Position numbers and translations under genes: made by a program | Notes under the pieces: generated by a model | Databases searched by the model: none | Seen by the model: only the letters and a program-made list of their open reading frames with translations | What the model was told of the DNA's origin: nothing | From: Dehalococcoidia bacterium | GTDB taxonomy: Bacteria; Chloroflexota; Dehalococcoidia; SZUA-161 | NCBI GenBank assembly: GCA_020344295.1 | Contig: CP070819.1 | Span: forward strand, 1,712,906 to 1,718,879 | Reading direction: 5' to 3' | DNA: 5,974 nt | In this document: positions 1 through 4,833 of the stretch, piece by piece | Position numbering within the stretch: the stretch's first letter is position 1 | Layout of the letters: each line of letters starts with the position of its first letter

Positions 1-257
1 CCTGTGCGGTCGAATGGGCGCCGTTGGGGATTCGGGTCAACAGCGTCGCCCCCGGTTTCATCTCGGATACGGAGGGCGTAAAGCGGGCCGGTGAAGCCAT
101 GGATATACCCGATGACAGGACGCTGAAAGGCACAAGGCAGGATATGGCGAACGCCGTGCTGTTTCTTGTCAGCGATTCGGCTTCCTTTATCAGCGGCATA
201 TGTATTCGTGTCGACGGCGGTGCTACTATCGACCTGTTGAGGATGCCGGTAGTATAG
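1..257 (+). CDS. Short-chain dehydrogenase/reductase (SDR), C-terminal part, 5' end outside window
   Basis: The frame is open from base 3 and ends at TAG 255-257. It runs through the first bases as C-A-V-E-W-A-P-L and then GIRVNSVAPGFI, so the gene starts upstream; the TTG at 24 is an internal leucine, not a start. GIRVNSVAPG is the hallmark loop after the active-site helix of classical (FabG-like) SDRs. The tail, with a helix DMANAVLFLVSD, then SASFISG and RVDGG, is the usual C-terminal end that closes the Rossmann fold. Classical SDRs are cytoplasmic NAD(P)H-dependent oxidoreductases acting on alcohol/ketone substrates. The cofactor-binding TGxxxGxG motif and catalytic YxxxK lie outside the window, so substrate and cofactor cannot be judged. 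The next gene starts 31 nt downstream on the same strand, suggesting co-transcription. Confidence 0.9.
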   Translation, partial: CAVEWAPLGIRVNSVAPGFISDTEGVKRAGEAMDIPDDRTLKGTRQDMANAVLFLVSDSASFISGICIRVDGGATIDLLRMPVV

Positions 258-288
258 GCTTTGTTACTTTATTACTTCGGGAGGCAAC

Positions 289-738
289 ATGAGAGTCGCA
301 GAAATTTCCATGACAGTCAATGCCCCGAGGGAGATGGTGGTCCGGGAGATCGCCGATTACGCCCGTACCCGCATACTGAGCAAGGGCCGCCATGTGCAGT
401 CCTGCGAGGTGCTTGAGGACGATGGTACAACCAGCATCGCCGTCTGGCGTATCAAGGTGCTGTGCTTCGTGTTCGAGGCCAAGAACAGACAGATCGTAAC
501 CATGCCCGAAAGTCAGACGAACGAGGTCCTGACCGGTATGGCCAGGGGGACGTACGAGACCGTGATTTACTCTGATTCAGGCAAGGGCACCAGAATAGAT
601 TATAAGCTGGAGCTCAGAATACCGCGGTTCAAGCTGCTGGAGATACCGTTGATCTGGTTTGCGATCAGGATGACTCGAAACCTGCTTATGGATGATAAGA
701 GAGATATCGAAGCTAAATACAGCGGGATGAAAGGCTGA
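289..738 (+). CDS. SRPBCC/START-like (polyketide cyclase-type) small protein
   Basis: This 149-residue protein has an ATG start preceded by CGGGAGG (278-284) four bases upstream. It contains no signal peptide. The order of elements fits the SRPBCC helix-grip fold. A first strand and the NAPREMVVREIADY helix occupy residues 8-24. Strands follow around VQSCEVLEDDGTTSIAVW (about 36-53), VLCFVFEAK and GTRIDYKLELRI. A long C-terminal helix spans about residues 115-147 and carries a hydrophobic stretch (LLEIPLIWFAIRM) that would line the ligand cavity. Length is typical of the family (about 140-150). These proteins bind hydrophobic ligands or act as cyclases/aromatases; nothing here identifies the ligand. 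The position directly behind an SDR suggests the two may act on the same lipid-like or aromatic compound, which is inference. The fold assignment is by pattern and not certain. Confidence 0.7.
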   Translation: MRVAEISMTVNAPREMVVREIADYARTRILSKGRHVQSCEVLEDDGTTSIAVWRIKVLCFVFEAKNRQIVTMPESQTNEVLTGMARGTYETVIYSDSGKGTRIDYKLELRIPRFKLLEIPLIWFAIRMTRNLLMDDKRDIEAKYSGMKG

Positions 739-963
739 ACTACCCGTGTACGTTGTGCCACTGACTTGACCCTCAGGAATAGGTTTGAGGCGAACCTTTC
801 CCTTATCCGGATCTGTATTAATCCCGATTTGTCATAACTTTTTTATCTTTTTTCAGCCAATTATATAGCTTTTCAGTCTCGAACCAGGTATCCTATGAAA
901 ACCCTGTGTCTGAGTGGACTATTTATCAAGCGCAGGGATATCAGATGTGAGGTGGTGAGTGCT
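739..963. other. Intergenic region, no recognisable gene
   Basis: Between the SRPBCC stop and the preferred start of the next gene no family-like coding segment is visible. It holds a weak inverted repeat (AGGTT 781-785 with AACCT 793-797, 7-nt loop) not followed by a T-run, so it is not a convincing terminator. A T-rich tract (839-853) and a TATATA (862-867) could be part of a promoter for the downstream pair, but no well-spaced -35 element accompanies it. The last 69 nt (895-963) are open in the frame of the zinc-ribbon gene. Confidence 0.4.
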
Positions 964-1185
964 ATGGGTTCGCCGTCACTTAAAAGGGCACGAATCAGGT
1001 ACAGTGATAGGGCTCAGGGTAAGCTCCAGTGCCAGGTGTGCGGGGCCGAGTGGATAGACTGGGGCTACAGGCTGACGCAGATTAGGCAAAGGCGCCGGAA
1101 GGGCTGGTGGAAGTGCCCTGGAGGCTGCAATACCGATGTGATCGAGGACTTCCCGCCCCCCGGTGAAATTGAGGGTGGGAGCTGA
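964..1185 (+). CDS. Small zinc-ribbon-like protein, function unknown
   Basis: From ATG 964 this gives 73 residues. The frame is open from ATG 895 (96 residues), but that start has only a weak AGG upstream, whereas GAGGTGGTGAG (949-959) lies just before 964; GTG codons at 952 or 955 are also possible. A zinc-ribbon arrangement is visible: C23-x2-C26 and C51-x3-C55 in 964-based numbering, separated by a basic, tryptophan-rich segment (IRQRRRKGWWKC). The tail is acidic and proline-rich (EDFPPPGE). Basic residues between two cysteine knuckles would suit nucleic-acid or protein binding, but I do not recognise the family. It ends 26 nt before the flavoprotein gene on the same strand, so the two are probably co-transcribed. 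Confidence that it is a real gene is moderate, resting on the paired cysteine motifs and the spacing. Confidence 0.6.
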   Translation: MGSPSLKRARIRYSDRAQGKLQCQVCGAEWIDWGYRLTQIRQRRRKGWWKCPGGCNTDVIEDFPPPGEIEGGS

Positions 1186-1196
1186 AATAGATCATT

Positions 1197-1204
1197 AGGT
1201 AGGA
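1197..1204 (+). promoter_or_regulatory. Shine-Dalgarno of the persulfide reductase gene
   Basis: AGGTAGGA lies seven bases before ATG 1212 and fixes that start. The flavoprotein's first beta strand and GGVAGGAS dinucleotide-binding loop begin about eight residues later, as expected for a true N-terminus. Confidence 0.55.
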
Positions 1205-1211
1205 TACAGGG

Positions 1212-2900
1212 ATGAAAGAACGGAACGGAAAACTGCGAATACTGATCGTGGGTGGAGTCGCAGGTGGGGCATCCTGTGCAGCTAGAGCGCGCCGGCTGTC
1301 AGAGGAGATAGTGATCGTTATGTTCGAACGCGGGCCGTACGTCTCATTTGCTAATTGCGGTCTTCCGTACTATGTCGGTGATGTGATTACCGACGAGAGG
1401 GACCTGCTGGTGGCCACGCCTCAGCTATTCAAGAAAAGGTTCAATATTGATGTTCGAATTCAAAGCGATGTCAGGGCGATTGATCGCAGTACCGGGGAAA
1501 TAGAGGTGGAGAACCTGCAGAGCGGAGAGCTGTATCGCGAAAAATACGATGCGCTGGTTCTGGCTCCAGGCGCATCGCCCTTACGGCCTCCGCTCCCGGG
1601 AATCGATCTGCCCGGAATACACACCCTCCGAACGATACCGGACAGTCGTCAGATGAAGGAATGGATCATTGAAAGGGATGTCAGTCAGGCCGTGGTTGTA
1701 GGCGGTGGATTCATCGGTCTGGAGATGGCCGAGAACCTGACCAAACGCGGCATTTCAGTTACCCTTATCGAGATGCTGCCGCAGGTGATGCCGCCGTTCG
1801 ATCCGGAGATAGCACTACTTATCCAGGACCATCTTGCTGCAAATGGCGTCAGTTTATGTCTTGGCGACGCTGTGTCCGGTTTCTCCCTAAATGGCGATGG
1901 CAATACCCTTACCGTGTCTACCGGTTCCGGTAAGAGCTACTCGGCTGATATGGTGCTGCTCGCTATCGGCGTACGCCCTGAGATATCGCTTGCCACGGAG
2001 GCGGGGCTCGAGATCGGCGGTCTGGGCGGAATAAGAGTTGACGATCAAATGCGCACCAGCGATGAGCTTATTTGGGCAGTTGGCGATGCTGTCGAAGTGA
2101 GGGATTTCATTACCGGTGAGTGGACGCTGATTCCGTTGGCCGGTCCGGCCAACCGACAGGGGAGGATTGCTGCTGATACTCTTCTGGGTCGCGATTCCAG
2201 GTTTCTGGGTGTGAAGGCTACGGCGGTGTGTAGAGTCTTCAATATGACCACAGCAGCAACCGGCGTAGGTGAAAAAACGTTGAAGCGTATCAACAGTACC
2301 GGGCATCAGTGGAGATACGATAAAGTATATTTACATCCGGGCCACCATGTAGGTTACTACCCCGGAGCAAGGCCGGTGACGATGAAGCTGCTTTTTTCGA
2401 CTGAAGATGGAAGGGTTCTTGGAGCTCAGGCTGCTGGGGAGGAAGGGATCGACAAGCGTATCGATGTACTCGCGATGGCTATACAGAGGGGCTCCACGAT
2501 CTATGACTTGGAAGAAGCAGAACTGTGCTATGCGCCCCAATTCGGAGCGGCGAAGGACCCTGTCAATATCGCAGGTATGATCGCTGCAAATGCATTGCGT
2601 GGAGATGCCCCGGTTGCCCATTGGGAGGATATAGACGGGACAGAATCCACTGTCCTAGATGTACGTGAACAGGGTGAGTTTGTTATAGAGCATTACGATG
2701 GAGCCGTTAACATCCCGCTTGGCACGCTTCGGGACCGGATGGCGGAGCTGCCGCCTGACAAAGAGATACTGGCTTACTGCACGGTAGGTCAGAGATCGTA
2801 TTATGCCTCCCGGGCTCTTCGCCTCAACGGATTCGAAGCACGGAATATATCGGGCGGTATGAGGACCTACATGGCACAAAGACGGGTTGAGAGCGCGTAG
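1212..2900 (+). CDS. FAD/NAD(P) disulfide oxidoreductase with C-terminal rhodanese (CoA-disulfide/persulfide reductase type)
   Basis: This 562-residue protein combines three domains. The N-terminal FAD domain opens with GGVAGGASCAARARRL (14-29) and carries the single redox cysteine C49 in SFANCGLPYYVG, the signature of the CoA-disulfide reductase/NADH oxidase group rather than CxxxxC glutathione reductases. The NADH domain has GGGFIGLEMAENL (164-176) with E187 at the end of the second strand, which favours NADH over NADPH. The second FAD motif is WAVGDAVEV, with D292. The dimerisation domain has the conserved tyrosine region YYPGA (Y382/Y383) and Y440 in CYAPQFGAAKDPVN. The rhodanese domain (about 470-557) has LDVRE (482-486) and the active loop CTVGQRS with C523. 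Characterised fusions of this layout (Npsr/CoADR-RHD) reduce persulfides, polysulfide or CoA-disulfide with NADH, the rhodanese cysteine passing sulfane sulfur to the flavin site. All key residues are present and it appears intact. No signal peptide; cytoplasmic. Confidence 0.93.
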   Translation: MKERNGKLRILIVGGVAGGASCAARARRLSEEIVIVMFERGPYVSFANCGLPYYVGDVITDERDLLVATPQLFKKRFNIDVRIQSDVRAIDRSTGEIEVENLQSGELYREKYDALVLAPGASPLRPPLPGIDLPGIHTLRTIPDSRQMKEWIIERDVSQAVVVGGGFIGLEMAENLTKRGISVTLIEMLPQVMPPFDPEIALLIQDHLAANGVSLCLGDAVSGFSLNGDGNTLTVSTGSGKSYSADMVLLAIGVRPEISLATEAGLEIGGLGGIRVDDQMRTSDELIWAVGDAVEVRDFITGEWTLIPLAGPANRQGRIAADTLLGRDSRFLGVKATAVCRVFNMTTAATGVGEKTLKRINSTGHQWRYDKVYLHPGHHVGYYPGARPVTMKLLFSTEDGRVLGAQAAGEEGIDKRIDVLAMAIQRGSTIYDLEEAELCYAPQFGAAKDPVNIAGMIAANALRGDAPVAHWEDIDGTESTVLDVREQGEFVIEHYDGAVNIPLGTLRDRMAELPPDKEILAYCTVGQRSYYASRALRLNGFEARNISGGMRTYMAQRRVESA

Positions 2901-2921
2901 ACAGTGGTATCGTTCGCGGAT

Positions 2922-2941
2922 TTCGCTGTTGCCATAGCGAG
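2922..2941. terminator. Weak hairpin between convergent genes
   Basis: TTCGCT (2922-2927) can pair with AGCGAG (2936-2941) around an 8-nt loop in the 51-nt gap between the flavoprotein stop and the minus-strand gene's stop. There is no T-run on either side, so a role as a shared bidirectional terminator is only suggested by its location. Confidence 0.2.
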
Positions 2942-2951
2942 TGGCTGCTAA

Positions 2952-3227
2952 TCAAGCGATTCGGCCGACGGCGCCCAATAACTCATCGATGTCATCGATG
3001 ACCCTATCGTCGAGATCGCAGGTCCACTCGCCCTTATCGCCCTCTCTGCTGCCCAGGAAGTGGTAACCACAGACGGCCCTTTTCTGAGCCAGTTCCATGT
3101 CACATTCCGGACATTTAAGTGGTTCGCTGTCTGCAGAACCTGTAGCTGCTGACGATCTGTAGTAATGCGTCTTTTGACAAGTGTCACAAAACGACGCACC
3201 GTAAAGGAATTTCTCTTTCTCTGCCAT
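2952..3227 (-). CDS. Small double-CxxC zinc-ribbon-like protein, function unknown
   Basis: This minus-strand protein has 91 residues, with ATG at 3227-3225 and TGA at 2954-2952. The start is set by an AGGAGG (3241-3236) eight bases upstream. The frame is open upstream to an ATG at 3365, but that extension has no ribosome binding site and is not needed. Two CxxC knuckles are visible: C14-D-T-C17 and C39-P-E-C42, 21 residues apart, with H21 nearby, typical of a rubredoxin-like or zinc-ribbon metal site. Further cysteines are C53 and C70. The C-terminal third is acidic (DLDDRVIDDIDELLG). No membrane segment or signal peptide. It converges on the persulfide reductase gene. I do not recognise a named family; metal binding is inferred from the motifs. 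Reality of the gene is supported by the strong ribosome binding site and motif spacing. Confidence 0.75.
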   Translation of the reverse strand: MAEKEKFLYGASFCDTCQKTHYYRSSAATGSADSEPLKCPECDMELAQKRAVCGYHFLGSREGDKGEWTCDLDDRVIDDIDELLGAVGRIA

Positions 3228-3382
3228 ATCGATTGCCTCCTGTTCCCGATTATAAAAACAGTTGTTAATATTATGATAAGCGGTTAGCGTTAAGAAGTCA
3301 TATAACAGTGATCCAAAACATAACAAAGTCGTAACATCTGGAACAGCCACCTCTTCCATTATCATTGCAAGTTTAACTGTAG
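3228..3382. other. AT-rich upstream region of the minus-strand gene
   Basis: No gene is evident here. It carries the leader of the minus-strand zinc-ribbon gene and abuts the phosphatase relic, whose frame is closed by TAG at 3380-3382. The only open frame across it is an RBS-less extension of the minus-strand gene. Confidence 0.4.
3236..3254 (-). promoter_or_regulatory. Candidate -10 box and Shine-Dalgarno for the minus-strand zinc-ribbon gene
   Basis: On the minus strand a perfect TATAAT (3254-3249) is followed closely by AGGAGG (3241-3236). A start point about seven bases after the -10 would leave a leader of roughly 15 nt that only just includes the ribosome binding site. No good -35 hexamer is found 16-18 nt upstream, so the Shine-Dalgarno is solid but the promoter is tentative. 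Confidence 0.35.
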
Positions 3383-3706
3383 TGCCTCTTTCTGGAGCAA
3401 AACCTATACCTCATCTGTGGCGACAGGCAGTGGAAGTATCATTCGATGCTTCCCGACGGATTCGAGGAGTTCAGTTGTGGAGCCTTGGTCGATGCCAACT
3501 CTCGACTTGGAGTGATTCCCGGCGATCCCGATTCCAGCGATCCTGAAGGATTGATAGCCCAGCCATTCACTGATCCGGAAGCCTCAGGCGGATTCCTGAA
3601 AGTGACCGTCAAACCCGGTAACGGAGAAAGCAAAGAGACCTGCGAGTTCACTTTCTATGATGAAAACGGAGCTATGCTCTATACAGCCACCAAAGCTGTA
3701 AGGTAG
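3383..3706 (+). pseudogene. C-terminal remnant of a PhoD-like (alkaline phosphatase D family) phosphatase
   Basis: The frame is open from just after TAG 3380-3382 to TAG 3704-3706. Its first part, NLYLICGDRQWKYHS (from about 3401), continues directly into MLPDGFEEFSCGALVD. This resembles the end of the PhoD-like metallophosphatase domain, where a GDxH motif supplies a metal-binding histidine, followed by an EFSCG-type segment. The remaining part (GGFLKVTV, then FTFYDENGAMLYT) looks like the usual closing beta strands. Only about 107 codons survive of a protein normally several hundred residues long; the catalytic core is missing. The motif histidine is replaced by glutamine (GDRQ, codon CAG 3428-3430). 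ATG 3446 lies inside the conserved block and has no good ribosome binding site, so expression as an 86-residue protein is unlikely. Family assignment is from motif memory and moderately sure. Confidence 0.6.
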
Positions 3707-3774
3707 CCTGCCATTGCTTGTTATCAGAGAGAGTATAAAATAATCACGGCATATGTGCCTATACTACTCAATAG

Positions 3775-3909
3775 CAACGAGAGGCGCTGTACGTAGGCTA
3801 CAGCTACCAGTTGGATCGAATAAACCTTTTTGATCATCTGAGCAAAAGAGGGCGCTACGTTGCTTTCAGGGCGTATCTTGGCATTCCCCAGCTGCGAAAA
3901 ATCGATTGA
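3775..3909 (+). pseudogene. Start-less coding-like segment of unknown family
   Basis: Between TAG 3772-3774 and TGA 3907-3909 the frame reads 44 residues including ALYVGYSYQLDRINLFDHL and then SKRGRYVAFRAYLGIPQL. The composition is protein-like, with alternating hydrophobic and charged residues and ordinary codons. There is no ATG, GTG or TTG start near its beginning and no ribosome binding site. I do not recognise the family. It may be a stump of a deleted gene, similar to the phosphatase relic just upstream, or chance. Confidence 0.25.
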
Positions 3910-3988
3910 AAGATATAGGTATCTGGGCTTCCGAGAATCTGCATATCGATAATTAATCGCTCAACTGGCTTATATGCTTGACAATCGA

Positions 3989-3997
3989 TGGTAGAAT
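3989..3997 (+). promoter_or_regulatory. Possible extended -10 promoter element upstream of yraN
   Basis: TGGTAGAAT matches the TGnTATAAT extended -10 pattern with one mismatch. The exact TTGACA eight bases before it is mis-spaced and no better -35 is present. This is a suggestion only. Confidence 0.2.
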
Positions 3998-4041
3998 TGC
4001 CTCAGTCGTACATAAACCACGGGGGCTGTATCAAACTGGGC

Positions 4042-4059
4042 TGGCCATAGCTATAGCCA
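4042..4059. repeat. 18-bp near-perfect palindrome
   Basis: TGGCCATAG is followed immediately by CTATAGCCA; the halves are inverted copies apart from one mismatched pair. Such a site could bind a dimeric regulator. It lies in the upstream region of yraN, downstream of the possible -10 element, but no regulator gene is in the window. Confidence 0.3.
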
Positions 4060-4220
4060 AGACAGATGTCGTCAGGCTGAGATAAAGCGGGGGCCAAGTT
4101 GCCAACAAACACGCTGTTAAGGCGCTTGAAGACATTGCTTTGCAACCGCATAAGCCATCGTTATGTGTCATCTACGGCAGCATCCCTGGAAGCGGATTCA
4201 GCACTGGAGGGAGTGATCAA

Positions 4221-4236
4221 AGGAGTCACAGCGTTG
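4221..4236 (+). promoter_or_regulatory. Shine-Dalgarno and TTG start deciding the yraN N-terminus
   Basis: AGGAG (4221-4225), an 8-nt spacer and TTG (4234-4236) give a well-spaced initiation site just before the first conserved block. A nearby GTG at 4213 has GGAGG only two bases upstream, too close for efficient initiation. Confidence 0.55.
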
Positions 4237-4593
4237 ACAAGAACAGAGGTAGGTGCTACCGGGGAGACTCTGGCCGTTGATTACCTGAAAGGCCTTGGTT
4301 ACCAGATTCTACACAGGAACTTCCGTTTTAGACAGGGAGAGATCGATATAATCGCACGGCAGGACGATTGCCTGGTTTTCGTCGAGGTGCGCACTAAAAG
4401 GTGCCGCGAGTTCGGTGTCCCTGAGGAATCGATCACATCCTCGAAGAAAGAGAAACTAATCGCGCTTGCCGAAGCTTACCTGCAGACGCTGTCCGGTCCA
4501 CCACTATCCTGGCGAATCGATGTGGTGGCTGTGGAACTCGCACCCGATGGTAAAATATCGAGGCTAGACCACATAGAGAACGCTGTAAACTAG
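4234..4593 (+). CDS. yraN: YraN/UPF0102 family nuclease-like protein
   Basis: From TTG 4234 this gives 119 residues, matching the usual length of the family (about 115-130). The start is supported by AGGAG (4221-4225) eight bases upstream. The frame is also open from TTG 4099 (164 residues), but that start has no Shine-Dalgarno and adds a 45-residue extension I cannot match to the family. Conserved YraN features are in order: TGETLAVDYLKGLGY (9-23), ILHRNFRFRQGEIDIIA with GEID at 35-38, LVFVEVRTKR with E51 and R53, and a C-terminal WRIDVVAVEL strand followed by HIENAV. The E-D-ExK-like arrangement places it in the PD-(D/E)xK restriction-endonuclease-like superfamily, resembling Holliday-junction resolvases; the exact cellular role of YraN is not settled. 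In many genomes it sits beside rnhB, but no rnhB is visible here. It appears intact and has no terminator-like hairpin directly after it. Confidence 0.88.
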   Translation: MTRTEVGATGETLAVDYLKGLGYQILHRNFRFRQGEIDIIARQDDCLVFVEVRTKRCREFGVPEESITSSKKEKLIALAEAYLQTLSGPPLSWRIDVVAVELAPDGKISRLDHIENAVN

Positions 4594-4629
4594 ACTTGTA
4601 ATCCCCGTAAAAGTTGTCGGCAAAAACTC

Positions 4630-4658
4630 TTGACCCGCTATTTGATACTATCTATACT
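4630..4658 (+). promoter_or_regulatory. Sigma70-type promoter for the radical SAM gene
   Basis: TTGACC (4630-4635), a 17-nt spacer and TATACT (4653-4658) match the housekeeping promoter consensus with one mismatch in each hexamer and ideal spacing. Transcription would begin near 4665, giving a leader of about 170 nt before ATG 4834. Confidence 0.6.
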
Positions 4659-4821
4659 AGTCCAAACTATACTAAACTATATCGATCTAACAGAGCGAAA
4701 GGCATATATAATTCAAATCTAACACCCCATTAAGTATGCATGGACGATAGCATGTAAAAGGAATAAATAGAAGCTAATAAGATGGGTAAATTTCTCTAGA
4801 GTCACCGAGCGCATCTTCTGA

Positions 4822-4830
4822 AAAGGAGGG
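4822..4830 (+). promoter_or_regulatory. Very strong Shine-Dalgarno of the radical SAM gene
   Basis: AAAGGAGGG is followed within a few bases by ATG 4834. It is the best ribosome binding site in the window and fixes the start. Confidence 0.75.
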
Positions 4831-4833
4831 GCC

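Larger units (their letters stand above)
3910..4233. other. Region upstream of yraN without an assignable gene
   Basis: This stretch holds no recognised gene. It contains an exact TTGACA (3978-3983) and an extended -10-like TGGTAGAAT (3989-3997). The two are too close to work together, but the extended -10 could serve alone as a weak promoter for yraN. It also holds a near-perfect palindrome at 4042-4059. The last 135 nt (4099-4233) are open in the yraN frame from a TTG at 4099, but the encoded residues resemble no YraN N-terminus I know. Confidence 0.35.
4594..4833 (+). other. AT-rich leader region of the radical SAM gene
   Basis: This 240-nt gap has no gene and is clearly more AT-rich than its surroundings. 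It carries a promoter (4630-4658), a pair of AAACTATA direct repeats (4664-4671 and 4674-4681) about one helical turn apart at the predicted transcription start, and a leader of roughly 170 nt. In the leader CCCAT (4726-4730) can pair with ATGGG (4782-4786), enclosing a small ATGC/GCAT hairpin (4736-4739 with 4750-4753). This could fold as RNA, but no known riboswitch pattern is recognised. Confidence 0.4.

Noticed and set aside
781..797. Rho-independent terminator after the SRPBCC gene
   Set aside because: The stem is only five pairs with a 7-nt loop and is not followed by a T-run; the T-tract at 839-853 is too far away.
1685..2879. Several minus-strand open frames inside the flavoprotein gene (1685-1903, 1887-2306, 2045-2293, 2331-2621, 2655-2879)
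   Set aside because: They overlap a fully conserved 562-residue coding sequence, overlap one another, and show no recognisable motifs or ribosome binding sites.
2948..3199. Second minus-strand frame overlapping the zinc-ribbon gene
   Set aside because: It is a shadow in another frame; its composition is arginine/serine/threonine-rich with no motif, while the competing frame has paired CxxC motifs and a strong ribosome binding site.
3228..3365. N-terminal extension of the minus-strand zinc-ribbon gene to ATG 3365, adding a hydrophobic stretch
   Set aside because: The extension has no Shine-Dalgarno, whereas AGGAGG sits eight bases before the internal ATG at 3227; the hydrophobic stretch is AT-rich intergenic sequence read through.
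3439..3651. Minus-strand open frame across the phosphatase relic
   Set aside because: It is a low-complexity proline/serine/glycine-rich shadow; the plus strand carries the recognisable phosphatase-like sequence.
3978..3997. TTGACA plus TAGAAT as a full sigma70 promoter
   Set aside because: The spacer is only 8 nt, far from the 16-18 nt needed, so the two elements cannot act as a pair.
3910..4098. Possible tRNA or small structured RNA before yraN
   Set aside because: No TψC-like GTTCGA segment, acceptor stem or cloverleaf pairing could be found; only one short palindrome is present.
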